A stretch of 37,000 bases of DNA from Syntrophobacterales bacterium (GCA_018056545.1 JAGPFL010000011.1:1-37000), one strand, 5' to 3'. Counted from the first letter of the stretch, positions 1-9,293 are shown. The notes: generated by a model not told the origin, from the sequence alone. Program-made: numbers and translations.

Positions 1-97
1 AAACAAAAAGGAACGATTCGCCGAGGGAGGTCTTTCCCGTCGAACCGTGTCCGACAATAACGATGTTCCTTAGCGACTTGGAGTCATATTTGGCCAT
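1..97 (-). CDS. Translation elongation factor G-like GTPase, N-terminal fragment cut by the window edge
   Basis: Reading leftward from the ATG at 97-95 gives 32 codons that run off the window, beginning MAKYDSKSLRNIVIVGHGST and continuing GKTSLGESFLF. The GHGSTGKTSL stretch (residues 16-25) is a P-loop. Its RNIVIVGHGSTGKT context matches the second, EF-G-like class of translational GTPases, in which GHGGSGKT-type loops replace the AHIDAGKT of canonical FusA. These proteins act on the ribosome; a precise role cannot be given from this fragment. A good ribosome binding site (GAAAGGAGCT, reading 110 to 101 on the minus strand) lies just upstream and supports the start. The gene diverges from the biotin carboxylase operon. 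Identification as a GTPase of this group is fairly secure, but the subfamily is inferred from only 32 residues. Confidence 0.75.
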   Translation of the reverse strand, partial: MAKYDSKSLRNIVIVGHGSTGKTSLGESFLFV

Positions 98-147
98 GAC
101 AGCTCCTTTCAATGACGCAATGGTTGGAAATGGCGCCGTGATCGGGC

Positions 148-177
148 TGTTTAGCTTAACAATTCCCGCGCTGTCAA
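148..177 (-). promoter_or_regulatory. Possible promoter for the EF-G-like gene
   Basis: On the minus strand a perfect -35 box TTGACA (177-172) is followed after 18 bases by a poor -10 candidate, TAAACA (153-148). It lies about 50 bases upstream of the EF-G-like start codon. Only the -35 box is convincing. Confidence 0.3.
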
Positions 178-203
178 GACAATTTTCGTCCCTAATAATG
201 ATG

Positions 204-232
204 TTGACAGAAAACTTGGTAATAAGTATAAG
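204..232 (+). promoter_or_regulatory. Sigma-70 type promoter of the biotin carboxylase operon
   Basis: TTGACA (204-209), a 17-base spacer and TATAAG (227-232) form a near-consensus housekeeping promoter. It is the best promoter match in the window. Transcription would start near 239, leaving a leader of about 38 bases before the ATG at 277. It lies in the divergent region shared with the EF-G-like gene. Confidence 0.75.
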
Positions 233-276
233 TGCCGACTTAAACTGAAAACTGTACTCTGTGGGAAAGGCTATCA

Positions 277-1737
277 ATGACGAAGAAGAACCGAAAAATT
301 AAGAAGGTGCTTATCGCCAACCGGGGAGAGATCGCCCTGCGGATTATGCGCACCGTCCAGGAGATGTCCCTGGACGTGGTGGTCATCTACGAAAAACCCG
401 ATTCCGACGCCTATTATGTTCGACAGGCCGACGAAGCCATCTTGATCGGCGAAGGTCCCCGCAAGGATTATCTCGACATCGAGAAGATCGTCTGGGCGGC
501 GAAGAAGACCGGCGCCGACGCCATCCATCCCGGTTACGGTTTCCTGGCGGAAAACCCTGATTTCTCCGCCGCGTGCGAGAAGGCGGGGATAATCTTCATC
601 GGCCCGCCGCCCCAGGTCATCCGCGATCTGGGCAACAAGGTGGTGGCCCGCAAAATAATGGAAAAGGCGCGCATTCCCTTCATCCCCGGAACCTCCGACA
701 TCCCCAAAGGCGGCGACGGCGTCAACGAGGCCTTTTCCTTCGCCCGGACCTGCGGTTATCCCGTAATGCTCAAGGCCTCCTGCGGCGGCGGCGGTAGGGG
801 CATCCGCAAGGTCAAAGACGAAGCGGATCTCATGGTCCAGCTTCCCCTGGCCCGTTCGGAATCATTGTCGGCCTTCAAGGACGACAGCATCTACATGGAG
901 AAGTGCATCGAATCCCCTCGTCATGTGGAGATCCAGATTCTGGCCGACAGTCACGGCAACATCATACACCTGGGGTCCCGGGATTGCTCCATCCAGCGGC
1001 GTCATCAGAAGCTGCTGGAGATCGCCCCGGCGGACCTGCCCGAAGAGGTGCTGGCGGCGATGTATGAATGTGCCGTCAATGCCGCCCGGGAAGCGGGTTA
1101 CGTCAATGCCGGTACGGTGGAGTTCCTCGTGGACTCCCGGACCAATGAGTTCTGGTTCATGGAAATGAACACCCGTCTCCAGGTGGAACATACCGTCACC
1201 GAAGAGCTTACGGGGATCGATATCGTCCGGGAGCAGATCCGCATCGCCGAAGGGGGGGTCCTGGACATCCCCCGGGAAAGGGTCCGCCTCTTCGGCAAGG
1301 CCATCCAGGTCCGTATCAACGCCGAAGACCCAAAGAACAATTTCATGCCCGAAGGGGGAAAGCGGGTGGAGGTTTATCAGTCGCCCGGCGGGCCGGGGGT
1401 CCGGCTGGACGGCGCCGTATACCAGGGGTACCGCATCCCCACGGATTACGATTCCCTCCTAGTGAAGATGACCGTCCGAGGATACAACTGGGAACAGACC
1501 CTACAGCGCCTGAAGCGTTCCCTCCACGGTTTCATCATCGTCGGCCCCAAGACGACCATCCCCTTTTATCTGTCGATCTGCGGGGAGAAGGATTTTCAGG
1601 CCGGCAGGTTCGATACGGGATACATCGACACCCACCCGGAATTATTCGATTACCCCGAAGCGGAGCGGGAGATCGCCAAATTGAGCAAACTCATCGCGGA
1701 GATTCACGCCCGGAAGATAAACCGGCATGCCTATTGA
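277..1737 (+). CDS. Biotin carboxylase subunit (AccC / pyruvate carboxylase subunit A type)
   Basis: This 486-residue protein is full length for a free-standing biotin carboxylase. It uses ATP and bicarbonate to carboxylate the biotin of a carrier domain. Visible are the N-terminal domain start KKVLIANRGEIALRI (9-23), HPGYGFLAEN (84-93), the ATP-grasp glycine loop GGGGRG (170-175), RDCSIQRRHQK (235-245) and the catalytic MEMNTRLQVEH (295-305). The next gene overlaps it by 11 bases and encodes a carboxyltransferase fused to a biotin carrier, so the two probably form one two-subunit carboxylase, as in two-subunit pyruvate carboxylases. A true AccC role in acetyl-CoA carboxylase is possible, but no accB, accA or accD lies nearby. 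A strong promoter sits upstream (204-232) and a GGGAAAGG ribosome site at 263-270. I leave the symbol open because the acceptor substrate is not certain. Confidence 0.9.
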   Translation: MTKKNRKIKKVLIANRGEIALRIMRTVQEMSLDVVVIYEKPDSDAYYVRQADEAILIGEGPRKDYLDIEKIVWAAKKTGADAIHPGYGFLAENPDFSAACEKAGIIFIGPPPQVIRDLGNKVVARKIMEKARIPFIPGTSDIPKGGDGVNEAFSFARTCGYPVMLKASCGGGGRGIRKVKDEADLMVQLPLARSESLSAFKDDSIYMEKCIESPRHVEIQILADSHGNIIHLGSRDCSIQRRHQKLLEIAPADLPEEVLAAMYECAVNAAREAGYVNAGTVEFLVDSRTNEFWFMEMNTRLQVEHTVTEELTGIDIVREQIRIAEGGVLDIPRERVRLFGKAIQVRINAEDPKNNFMPEGGKRVEVYQSPGGPGVRLDGAVYQGYRIPTDYDSLLVKMTVRGYNWEQTLQRLKRSLHGFIIVGPKTTIPFYLSICGEKDFQAGRFDTGYIDTHPELFDYPEAEREIAKLSKLIAEIHARKINRHAY

Positions 1738-3712
1738 TAGAGACGACAGAATCATGAAAAAGAGAGTGAAAAAAGGAAGTTATTCCCGGGATGATATGCG
1801 CATCACCCCTAAAGAATTGAGCGAAAAGGGCGTTAAATACGTTCTGGACAAGATAAGACGACAGCCGGGTTATTACGTCACCAATACGGAGCGCGACCAA
1901 TCCCAGTCGGATTTCAAGAACCGGATCATGCCCCATACCCAATTGCTGGTCGCCGAGGAGCGCAACCGGGCCGGTTTCTTTTCCCTGGAGATCACCGGCG
2001 GCGCCTCCGTCCATGTGGATATGCTGCGCAAGCAGATCAACCCCCTGGAAAAGTTGCAGGTACTGGGAGAACGGATGCCCGAAACGTTGTTTCAGACCCT
2101 GTGCCGGGGGATCAATCTGTTCGGCTACCGGCCCTATCCCGACAATGTGATCCGGATGACCGTCCGCACCTTCGCCCGTTATGTCCATGTCTGGCGGGTT
2201 TTCGATTTTCTGAACCACATTCCCAACATGGTGCCGGTTTTCGAAGAGGTAAAGGCCGCGGGTTGCATCCTGGAGCCCTCCATCTGTTTTTCCACCGGAC
2301 CGGAACACACGGACGAATTCTATGTCCGCAAGGTCGGCGAGATATTGGCCGTCACCGGCGAGGACATCCTGCTGTGCATCAAGAACCACGGCGGTCTGGG
2401 AACCTCCAAACGTATCGGCGACTTGGTCCGGGCCATTCATGACCGGTATCCCGGGCTCATCATTCACTATCACGGCCACAACACCGACGGCGACGACATC
2501 GGCCGGATCGTGGCGGCGGTGCGGAACGGGGCGAAGATCGTGGATGCCGCCGATCATGCCTTCACGGGATTCTACGGGCCGCCGCCGCTGCTGTCCGTGG
2601 TGGATATCCTGGCGGATTACGGTTATGAAGCCGCCGGTTTGGACCGTCAGGCGGTGATCGACACCTCCAACAAACTGCGGCCGGAGCGGGAATACTACCG
2701 GGATTTTGAATCCCAGTTCCTCGGCTTCGATCCCACGGTGCAGATTCACAAGCTCCCCGGCGGCGCCACCGGATCGAGTTTCGAACAGGCCGTCAAAGGC
2801 GGCTTTCTGCAAAAGATGCCCGAGATCCTCCAGAAGGAGCTGCCCCGGGTGCAGGTGGAGCTGGGCAACTGGTGGAGCGTCACACCCGGTTCCCAGATTC
2901 TTTGGACCACCGCCGTCAACAATGTCCTGAAGGGCGAACGTTACAAAGACGCCAACGACGACCTGAAAAACCTCATGCTGGGCCGTTACGGGGATCTCCC
3001 CTTCTACCAGCCAAGCGACGAGATTTACCGGGCCGTCTTCGGAGAGGACTGGAAGAAGATCGTGGAATGCGACACCTGCTATCAGAAGATCGAGGACGTG
3101 GACCTGGAGGTGGAAAGGAAGGTGCTGCAGCATCGCCTGGGAAGGGCGGCCACGGATGACGAACTGGTGCTCTACCTACAGCATCCCAATGACGCGGTGG
3201 ACTTCTTCAAGTTCGAGGCAACCTACGGAAAGACCTGGGTACTCTCGCCGCGGATCTGGTTCCGGAAGGGGGGCTTCAACCTGGGAGAGAAGTTCGACAT
3301 CCCCGATGCGGAGGGCAAGCTCCACAGCGTCGAGATCGGACCCCAGCGCAAGACGAAGTCCGGGGATACGGCTACATACCTGATCATCGACCATCACCCC
3401 GAACCCATTGTGACCGAGCAGGAGGAGGAAGAGGGGGGAAAGAAACAGAAGAAATCCATCATGTCTCCCAAGGAGATCGACGCGGCCTGGAAAGCGGGGG
3501 ATATACGCGCTCACCTCACCGGGACGGTCAACGATATCGCCGTGGAACAGGGGGAGGAAGTGTCCACCGGGCAGGTCCTCATCGTCCTGGAAGCGATGAA
3601 GATGCTGAACAATATCACTGCGGAGATCAGCGGCAAGGTTACGGAAATTTATGTTTCCCCGGGAGACAAAGTGACGATCGGCGACAAGCTGCTGTTCGTC
3701 GCCAAGGAATGA
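1727..3712 (+). CDS. Carboxyltransferase with C-terminal biotin carrier domain (pyruvate carboxylase subunit B / OadA-like, divergent)
   Basis: The 661-residue protein has an HMGL-like carboxyltransferase TIM barrel (about 60-370), a PYC/OadA conserved region (about 370-480), an acidic linker (564-576) and a C-terminal biotinyl domain. The biotin attachment site is EAMKM, with Lys625. Family landmarks are RGINLFGYRPYPDN (127-140), RVFDFLN (157-163), PGG (344-346) and VTPGSQILWTTAVNNVL (385-401). It should move CO2 from carboxybiotin to an acceptor, pyruvate in the closest families. Several active-site motifs are altered: RDAHQS becomes IMPHTQ (67-72), IKDMAG becomes IKNHGG (218-223) and HTHDT becomes HGHNT (249-253). 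The acceptor may therefore differ. It overlaps the biotin carboxylase gene by 11 bases. An alternative start is the ATG at 1754; neither start has a strong ribosome site. Confidence 0.85.
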   Translation: MPIDRDDRIMKKRVKKGSYSRDDMRITPKELSEKGVKYVLDKIRRQPGYYVTNTERDQSQSDFKNRIMPHTQLLVAEERNRAGFFSLEITGGASVHVDMLRKQINPLEKLQVLGERMPETLFQTLCRGINLFGYRPYPDNVIRMTVRTFARYVHVWRVFDFLNHIPNMVPVFEEVKAAGCILEPSICFSTGPEHTDEFYVRKVGEILAVTGEDILLCIKNHGGLGTSKRIGDLVRAIHDRYPGLIIHYHGHNTDGDDIGRIVAAVRNGAKIVDAADHAFTGFYGPPPLLSVVDILADYGYEAAGLDRQAVIDTSNKLRPEREYYRDFESQFLGFDPTVQIHKLPGGATGSSFEQAVKGGFLQKMPEILQKELPRVQVELGNWWSVTPGSQILWTTAVNNVLKGERYKDANDDLKNLMLGRYGDLPFYQPSDEIYRAVFGEDWKKIVECDTCYQKIEDVDLEVERKVLQHRLGRAATDDELVLYLQHPNDAVDFFKFEATYGKTWVLSPRIWFRKGGFNLGEKFDIPDAEGKLHSVEIGPQRKTKSGDTATYLIIDHHPEPIVTEQEEEEGGKKQKKSIMSPKEIDAAWKAGDIRAHLTGTVNDIAVEQGEEVSTGQVLIVLEAMKMLNNITAEISGKVTEIYVSPGDKVTIGDKLLFVAKE

Positions 3713-3786
3713 GGTCGAGGGGAAAGGGGACCCGCAGCGGAGCCGGCGGAAGAATGGATGCCGCGGTGCGGGCGGGTGTTGAATGA

Positions 3787-3822
3787 AAATTCCGGCGGAA
3801 TAAAGCCGGATTTTTTCTTTTC
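3787..3822 (+). terminator. Rho-independent terminator of the biotin carboxylase operon
   Basis: The stem TCCGGC (3791-3796) pairs with GCCGGA (3805-3810) across an 8-base loop and is followed by TTTTTTCTTTT. The preceding AAAA (3787-3790) can extend pairing into the T tract. Its T tract ends only about 17 bases before the secA start codon. Confidence 0.85.
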
Positions 3823-3839
3823 GGGTGGAAAGAGGAAAG

Positions 3840-6356
3840 ATGATAGGCGCGTTGCTGAAAAAGATTGTCGGGACGAAGAACGATCGCACCATCAAGGAAC
3901 TCTCCGTCGTCCTTGACGAGATAAACCGTTTGGAACCGACGGTAAAGGCCCTTGCCGACGATGAACTTCGGGCCAAGACGGGACAATTCAAGGAAAGGCT
4001 CCATAACGGCGCCTCCCTGGACGATATTCTTCCCGAGGCCTTCGCCGTCGCCCGGGAGGCGGCCCGGAGGACCGTGGGGATGCGTCCTTTCGACGTCCAG
4101 ATCATCGGCGGGATCGTTCTCCACCAGGGAAAAATCGCGGAGATGAAAACCGGAGAGGGCAAGACCCTGGCCGCCACCCTGCCGCTTTATCTGAACGCCC
4201 TCACCGGCAAGGGATGCCATCTGGTCACGGTGAACGATTATCTCGCCCGCCGGGACGCCTCCTGGATGGGGCCGATATACAATTTCCTCGGGCTGTCCGT
4301 GGGGGTGATCGTCCACGGGATGGAGGACGACGAGCGGCGCCGGGCCTATCACGCCGATATCACCTACGGGACGAACAACGAATTCGGCTTCGATTACCTC
4401 CGGGACAACATGAAGTTTTCCCTGGAAGACTACGTGCAGCGGGACTTTCATTACGCCATTGTAGACGAGGTGGACAGCATCCTCATCGACGAGGCCCGGA
4501 CGCCCCTCATCATCTCCGGCCCTTCCGAGGAGTCCACGGACAAATACTACCGCATCAACCAGGTCATCCCCCGCCTGCGCCGGGATACGGATTACACGAT
4601 CGAGGAAAAGACCCGGACCGTGGTCCTCACGGAGGAGGGCATCGCCCGAGTGGAGAAGTATCTCAAGGTGCAGAATCTCTATGAGCCGCGGAATATAGAG
4701 CTCCTCCATCACGTCAATCAGGCCCTGAAGGCCCATACGATCTTCAAGCGGGATGTGGATTACGTGGTCAAGGACGGTCAGGTGATCATCGTAGACGAGT
4801 TCACCGGCCGGATCATGCCGGGGAGAAGATACAGCGACGGTCTCCATCAGGCCCTGGAGGCCAAGGAGCACGTCAAGATCGAGCGGGAAAACCAGACCCT
4901 CGCCTCGGTCACCTTCCAGAATTATTTCCGCATGTATGAAAAGCTGGCGGGAATGACCGGCACGGCGGACACGGAGGCGGAGGAATTCAGGAAGATCTAC
5001 AAGCTCGATGTGGTCGTGATCCCCACCAACATGCCCATGATCCGCATTGATTATAACGACGTCATCTACAAGACGGAAAAGGAAAAATTCCACGCCGCCA
5101 TCGAAGAGATAAAGGAAATGCACGCCCAAGGGAGACCGGTGCTCGTGGGTACCATTTCCATCGTCAAATCCGAGCTCCTCTCCGCCATGCTCACCCGGCA
5201 GGGGATCAAGCACCACGTCCTCAACGCGAAACATCACGAGCGGGAAGCGGAAATCGTGGCCCAGGCGGGCCAACGGGGGGCGGTGACCATCTCCACGAAC
5301 ATGGCGGGGCGCGGCACGGACATCAAGCTGGGCGAAGGGGTGGCCGAATTGGGGGGGTTGCACATCCTGGGAACGGAACGTCATGAAAGCCGCAGGATCG
5401 ACAACCAGTTGCGGGGCCGGTCGGGACGCCAGGGCGATATGGGATCGTCGCGGTTCTACCTGTCTCTGGAAGACGATCTGTTGCGGATCTTCGGGGCGGA
5501 GAAGATCTCCGCCATCATGGACCGGATCGGCATCGAGGAGAACCAGCCCATCGAGAACCGGCTGGTATCCAAGGCCATCGAAAATGCCCAAAAGCGTGTG
5601 GAAGGCCAGAACTTCGATATCCGGAAGCATCTGCTGGAATTCGACGACGTGATGAACAAGCAGCGGCAGGTCATCTACGAGCAGCGTCGGAAGGTGTTAC
5701 GGGGGCAGGAACTCTGGGCGGATGTGGAGGGCATGATCGAAGAGGTGGCGGCGGACATTGTGGCGGAATACGTGGATGAGAAGGGCCACCCGGAGGACTG
5801 GGATCTGAAGTCCCTGGACGACCGTATCTACCAGCAGTTTTCCCTGAAACTGAACCTCAACGAGAAAAAAGGGGAACTGAGCGCCGCAGAAATCGAGGCG
5901 AAGGTGGTGGAAGAGGTGAAGGCCCACCTGCGACGCAAGGAAGAGGCTTTCGGCGCCCCGCTGATGAAATACGTCATGACGATGATCATGCTGCAGAGCA
6001 TCGATACCCAGTGGAAGGACCATCTGCTGGGCATGGATCATCTCAAGGAAGGCATCGGCCTTAGGGGTTACGGGCAGAAGGATCCGGTCCGGGAATACCA
6101 GAAGGAAGGGTATGACATGTTCATGGCCATGATCCAGCGGATCAAGGAAGATACCCTGGAGAAGCTCTGCCTCGTCCAGATCCGCCGGGAGGAGGACCTC
6201 GAAGAGATGCAGCGACAGGCCGAGGACGATTATATCCTCAGCCGGGGGGAAGATGTGAGCGCCACGCCGGTGAAGCGGGAGAAGGAAAAGGTGGGACGCA
6301 ACGACCCCTGTCCCTGTGGCAGCGGCAAAAAATACAAGAAATGTTGCGGTAGATAG
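3840..6356 (+). CDS. secA: Preprotein translocase ATPase SecA
   Basis: SecA is the motor that pushes unfolded preproteins through SecYEG in the inner membrane. The 838-residue protein shows the N-terminal [16 protein letters not shown], the Walker A segment [12 protein letters not shown] (from about 102), the [14 protein letters not shown] box (209 onward), the [13 protein letters not shown] and RGRSGRQGD helicase motifs, and a C-terminal SEC-C zinc motif ([13 protein letters not shown]) that binds SecB or ribosomes. I place the start at ATG 3840 rather than an in-frame GTG at 3825, because SecA proteins begin with this sequence and AGAGGA (3831-3836) lies just before it. The GTG has no ribosome site. 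The gene follows a terminator almost directly, so its promoter must overlap that region or transcription must read through. Length and motifs are all normal. Confidence 0.98.
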   Translation: MIGALLKKIVGTKNDRTIKELSVVLDEINRLEPTVKALADDELRAKTGQFKERLHNGASLDDILPEAFAVAREAARRTVGMRPFDVQIIGGIVLHQGKIAEMKTGEGKTLAATLPLYLNALTGKGCHLVTVNDYLARRDASWMGPIYNFLGLSVGVIVHGMEDDERRRAYHADITYGTNNEFGFDYLRDNMKFSLEDYVQRDFHYAIVDEVDSILIDEARTPLIISGPSEESTDKYYRINQVIPRLRRDTDYTIEEKTRTVVLTEEGIARVEKYLKVQNLYEPRNIELLHHVNQALKAHTIFKRDVDYVVKDGQVIIVDEFTGRIMPGRRYSDGLHQALEAKEHVKIERENQTLASVTFQNYFRMYEKLAGMTGTADTEAEEFRKIYKLDVVVIPTNMPMIRIDYNDVIYKTEKEKFHAAIEEIKEMHAQGRPVLVGTISIVKSELLSAMLTRQGIKHHVLNAKHHEREAEIVAQAGQRGAVTISTNMAGRGTDIKLGEGVAELGGLHILGTERHESRRIDNQLRGRSGRQGDMGSSRFYLSLEDDLLRIFGAEKISAIMDRIGIEENQPIENRLVSKAIENAQKRVEGQNFDIRKHLLEFDDVMNKQRQVIYEQRRKVLRGQELWADVEGMIEEVAADIVAEYVDEKGHPEDWDLKSLDDRIYQQFSLKLNLNEKKGELSAAEIEAKVVEEVKAHLRRKEEAFGAPLMKYVMTMIMLQSIDTQWKDHLLGMDHLKEGIGLRGYGQKDPVREYQKEGYDMFMAMIQRIKEDTLEKLCLVQIRREEDLEEMQRQAEDDYILSRGEDVSATPVKREKEKVGRNDPCPCGSGKKYKKCCGR

Positions 6357-6440
6357 GCCAGGATCGGCAGGTAATGTGCAGCCGGGGTTGTCGGCCGGAT
6401 AGCACCCTTGTCGGATGATTCTTTTCCGAGGTAAAAAATC

Positions 6441-7637
6441 ATGAACGAACAAGATATCTGTGTCCCCGGTTTTCTCGCCAACGGGATCAGCGCCGGGATC
6501 AAGGAGCAGGGGGCGAAGGATCTTTCCCTGATCTATTCCGAAACGCCGGCCCGGGTCTCCGGATTTTTCACCACCAATGCCTTCCCGGCGGCGCCGGTCC
6601 TTGTTTCCAGAGAGAGGGTCCGCCGGGGTTTCGCCCAGGCCGTCATCGCCAACAGCGGCAACGCCAACGCCGCCACCGGTGAAAAAGGTCTGCAGGATGC
6701 CCTGGCCATGTCGCAATGCCTTTCCGAAAGGTTGAAGATCGCAGACGATCTGGTCCTGGTGGCCTCCACCGGGGTCATCGGCCACCGCCTACCGTTGGCA
6801 AAAATTAGAAAAGGGGTGCCGAAGCTGGTCCGGGGCCTCCACTCGGAAGGGATTGCGGCGGCCGAGGAGGCCATCATGACCACGGACCGCTTTCCGAAAA
6901 TCGCCTGGGCGCGACGGCGCATCGGCGGCAGGGATATAACGGCCTGCGGTATGGCCAAGGGGGCGGGGATGATTCAGCCCCAGATGGCCACCATGCTGGC
7001 CTTCGTCATGACCGATGCCGCCGTTGACGGCCCGGCGCTGGAAAGGGCGTTCCGTCACGCTGTAAACCGTAGCTTCAACGCCGCCACGGTGGACGGCTGT
7101 ATGAGCACCAACGACACCGCCCTGATTCTGGCCAACGGCCGGGCGGGGAACGCAACGATTGCCTGTCCGCGCAGCCGTGCCTTCCGCGAATTTCAGGAAA
7201 TGCTTCTGGAGATCACGATCAAGCTCGCCCGGGATATGGTACGGGACGGGGAAGGGGCGACGAAAGTGATCGAAATCACTGTAGAACAAGCGAGAACGAC
7301 ACGAGAGGCCAGGGAGATGGCCTACGCCATCGCCAACTCCAATCTGGTCAAGACGGCCTTTTTCGGCGGCGATCCCAACTGGGGAAGGATTATCGCCGCG
7401 GCGGGCGCGGTGGGCATCCCCCTGCCGGTTTCCGGGGTGGAATTATATCTGGACGAGGCGCCCCTTTTCCGTGGGGGTCGGGCGGAGAAGGGGAAGGAAA
7501 CCCTATGGCAGGAGATCATGAGCCGGGAGGAGATCCGGGTCTTGTTCCGGGCGGGAATGGGAAACAAATCCTGCCGGGTATTCGCCTCGGACCTGGGATT
7601 TGAATACATCAAGATCAATGCCCATTACCACACCTGA
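6441..7637 (+). CDS. argJ: Glutamate N-acetyltransferase / amino-acid N-acetyltransferase ArgJ
   Basis: ArgJ transfers the acetyl group from N-acetylornithine to glutamate in the cyclic arginine pathway. Bifunctional members also use acetyl-CoA. The 398-residue precursor carries the self-cleavage motif KGAGMIQPQMATML (173-186), expected to split between Ala183 and Thr184 into alpha and beta chains, with Thr184 as nucleophile. Other family signatures are IANSGNANAATG (69-80), VDGCMSTNDT, and GGDPNWGRI near the C terminus. Whether it is mono- or bifunctional cannot be read from the sequence. The 84-base gap after secA holds no clear terminator. GAGGT (6429-6433) precedes the ATG. No other arginine gene lies in the window, so the secA-argJ adjacency looks positional rather than functional. 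Confidence 0.96.
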   Translation: MNEQDICVPGFLANGISAGIKEQGAKDLSLIYSETPARVSGFFTTNAFPAAPVLVSRERVRRGFAQAVIANSGNANAATGEKGLQDALAMSQCLSERLKIADDLVLVASTGVIGHRLPLAKIRKGVPKLVRGLHSEGIAAAEEAIMTTDRFPKIAWARRRIGGRDITACGMAKGAGMIQPQMATMLAFVMTDAAVDGPALERAFRHAVNRSFNAATVDGCMSTNDTALILANGRAGNATIACPRSRAFREFQEMLLEITIKLARDMVRDGEGATKVIEITVEQARTTREAREMAYAIANSNLVKTAFFGGDPNWGRIIAAAGAVGIPLPVSGVELYLDEAPLFRGGRAEKGKETLWQEIMSREEIRVLFRAGMGNKSCRVFASDLGFEYIKINAHYHT

Positions 7638-7675
7638 AGTACGCGTAGGCCGTCCATAAAAAATGGAAAATAGGC

Positions 7676-7702
7676 TTGCACAATCCCAGGTATTGTGATA
7701 GT
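7676..7702 (+). promoter_or_regulatory. Candidate promoter of the rpsB operon
   Basis: TTGCAC (7676-7681) and, after 15 bases, GATAGT (7697-7702) preceded by TG at 7694-7695 resemble an extended -10 promoter. The spacer is short, so this is a moderate call. It fits the 178-base gap between argJ and rpsB. Confidence 0.4.
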
Positions 7703-7815
7703 GCTGCGCGAATTTCACACATTCCCCGATGGGCCCGTGTTGCCTCTCCCGGTGGAGACGTTCGAAGCCTGCAGGAAGGGAATGGCGGAAAAAACACACT
7801 GCAAGGAGTAAAAGT
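7703..7815 (+). promoter_or_regulatory. Leader region of rpsB-tsf
   Basis: About 110 bases lie between the candidate promoter and the S2 start codon, ending with the strong ribosome site AAGGAG (7803-7808). In enterobacteria the rpsB leader mediates feedback by S2. I could not derive a comparable fold here, so regulation is an inference from position. The reading frame upstream of ATG 7816 is open back to 7729 but does not resemble S2. Confidence 0.3.
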
Positions 7816-8640
7816 ATGGCACACATTTCCATGAAGTTACTGCTGGAAGCGGGGGTACATTTCGGTCATCAGACCAACAAATGGAACCCCAAAATGAAGC
7901 CCTACATCTTTGGGGCAAGAAACGGCATCTACATCATCGATCTGCAGCAAACAGTGGTCCTCTTTCAGAAGGCCTACGAATTTGTGGTGGATACCGTGGC
8001 CAACGGCGGGGAGGTGCTCTTTGTGGGGACGAAGAAGCAGTCCCAGGAATCCATCCGGGAAGAGGCGACAAGGTGCGGCATGCCTTACGTCAATCAGCGC
8101 TGGCTGGGCGGCATGCTGACCAATTTCGTCACCATCAAGAAAAGCATCGATCGCCTCAATACCCTGGACAAGATGATCGAAGACGACTCTATCCGGGCCT
8201 TTCCGAAGAAGGAGATCCTGGCGCTACAGAAGGAAAAGGTCAAACTGGAGAAGATCCTGGGCGGCATCCGCCGGATCAAGGGGCGTCCCGCCGGCCTGTT
8301 CATCGTCGACCCGAAGCGGGAAAGCATAACGGTCCAGGAGGCGAGGAAGTTGGGGATTCCCATCGTGGCCATGGTGGACACCAACTGTAACCCCGACGAC
8401 ATCGATTACATCATTCCCGGAAACGACGATGCGATCCGGGCCATCAAGCTCTTCGCCTCCAAGATCGCCGATGCGGTTCTGGAGGGGAAAAAGAGATTCG
8501 AGGAGCGCATTCAAGCGGAAAGCGACAAGGAGGGTCCGACGCAGGAGGTGGCGATCGGCGACGAGGGTGAAAACGACGTTCCCGAGAGCATCGAGACGAA
8601 GGATGGTGTCGTGGCCGAGGATCTGGACGGCGAAGAATAG
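7816..8640 (+). CDS. rpsB: 30S ribosomal protein S2
   Basis: S2 is a structural protein of the small ribosomal subunit, recruited late near S1. The 274-residue protein opens with the family start [20 protein letters not shown] and carries [33 protein letters not shown] and FIVDPKRE, all diagnostic of S2. The acidic tail after about residue 232 is variable and longer than in the shortest homologues. The ATG at 7816 is chosen because AAGGAG lies 7 bases upstream and the protein start matches the family; an in-frame upstream ATG at 7729 would add 29 unrelated residues. It is followed by tsf after 44 bases, the normal bacterial order. Confidence 0.98.
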   Translation: MAHISMKLLLEAGVHFGHQTNKWNPKMKPYIFGARNGIYIIDLQQTVVLFQKAYEFVVDTVANGGEVLFVGTKKQSQESIREEATRCGMPYVNQRWLGGMLTNFVTIKKSIDRLNTLDKMIEDDSIRAFPKKEILALQKEKVKLEKILGGIRRIKGRPAGLFIVDPKRESITVQEARKLGIPIVAMVDTNCNPDDIDYIIPGNDDAIRAIKLFASKIADAVLEGKKRFEERIQAESDKEGPTQEVAIGDEGENDVPESIETKDGVVAEDLDGEE

Positions 8641-8684
8641 CCGGCAGGAAATTATTCAATAAAAAACGATCGGGAGGTATGGTT

Positions 8685-9293
8685 GTGAATATTACTGTAG
8701 ACATGGTTAAGACACTGCGGGTTAAGACCAATGCCGGGATGATGGAATGCAAGGAGGCGTTGAAGGAGGCCAACGGTGATTTCGAGAAGGCTGTCGATTA
8801 TCTGAGAAAAAAGGGCATGTCCGCGGCGACCAAGAGGTCTTCGAAGGCGGCGAAGGACGGAACCATCGCTCAGTATATCCATATGGGCGGCAAGATCGGC
8901 GTGCTGGTGGAGTTGAACTGCGAAACGGATTTCGTCGCCAAGACCGAGGCGTTTCAGACCCTGGCCCGGGATCTGGCCATGCATGTCGCCGCCTCCAATC
9001 CCCTCTACGTCCGGCCGGAGGAGATCCCCGCCGAGGCCCTGGAAAGGGAGAAGGAGATTTACCGCAGTCAGCTTGTGGCCGAAAAGAAACCGGAGAAGAT
9101 CTGGGACAAAATCATCGAGGGCAAGCTCCGGAAATTCTACGAAGAGGTTTGCCTCTTGCAGCAGAAATTCATCAAGAACCCCGACATCACTGTGGAAACC
9201 CTGGTAAACGAAATGATCGCCAAGACGGGAGAGAACATCACGGTGCGGCGTTTCGCTCGGTTTCAGCTCGGAGAAGAACTTAAATCCAGATGA
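8685..9293 (+). CDS. tsf: Elongation factor Ts
   Basis: EF-Ts exchanges GDP for GTP on EF-Tu. The protein is the short form of about 202 residues, against 283 in E. coli, with an N-terminal UBA-like domain ([17 protein letters not shown]) and the EF-Tu contact motif [13 protein letters not shown] choose the GTG at 8685 over the ATG at 8679: the GGGAGG ribosome site (8672-8677) lies 7 bases before the GTG but only 1 base before the ATG. The resulting start [12 protein letters not shown] also matches the family pattern M-x-I-T-x-x-M-V-K-x-L-R. Its stop overlaps the pyrH start in ATGA. Confidence 0.96.
   Translation: MNITVDMVKTLRVKTNAGMMECKEALKEANGDFEKAVDYLRKKGMSAATKRSSKAAKDGTIAQYIHMGGKIGVLVELNCETDFVAKTEAFQTLARDLAMHVAASNPLYVRPEEIPAEALEREKEIYRSQLVAEKKPEKIWDKIIEGKLRKFYEEVCLLQQKFIKNPDITVETLVNEMIAKTGENITVRRFARFQLGEELKSR

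Noticed and set aside
63-248. Short plus-strand frame at the left edge
   Set aside because: It crosses the divergent promoter region and lies opposite the EF-G-like start; no ribosome site.
1691-3133. Minus-strand open frame of 480 codons opposite the carboxyltransferase gene
   Set aside because: It mirrors a well-supported gene in GC-rich DNA, has no recognisable domains and no ribosome site.
3639-5630. Minus-strand open frame of 663 codons opposite secA
   Set aside because: secA on the plus strand is unmistakable; the reverse frame is open only through codon bias and has no family features.
6374-6403. GTGC...GCAC structure between secA and argJ as a terminator or riboswitch
   Set aside because: Pairing is short and interrupted, there is no T tract, and it matches no riboswitch I know.
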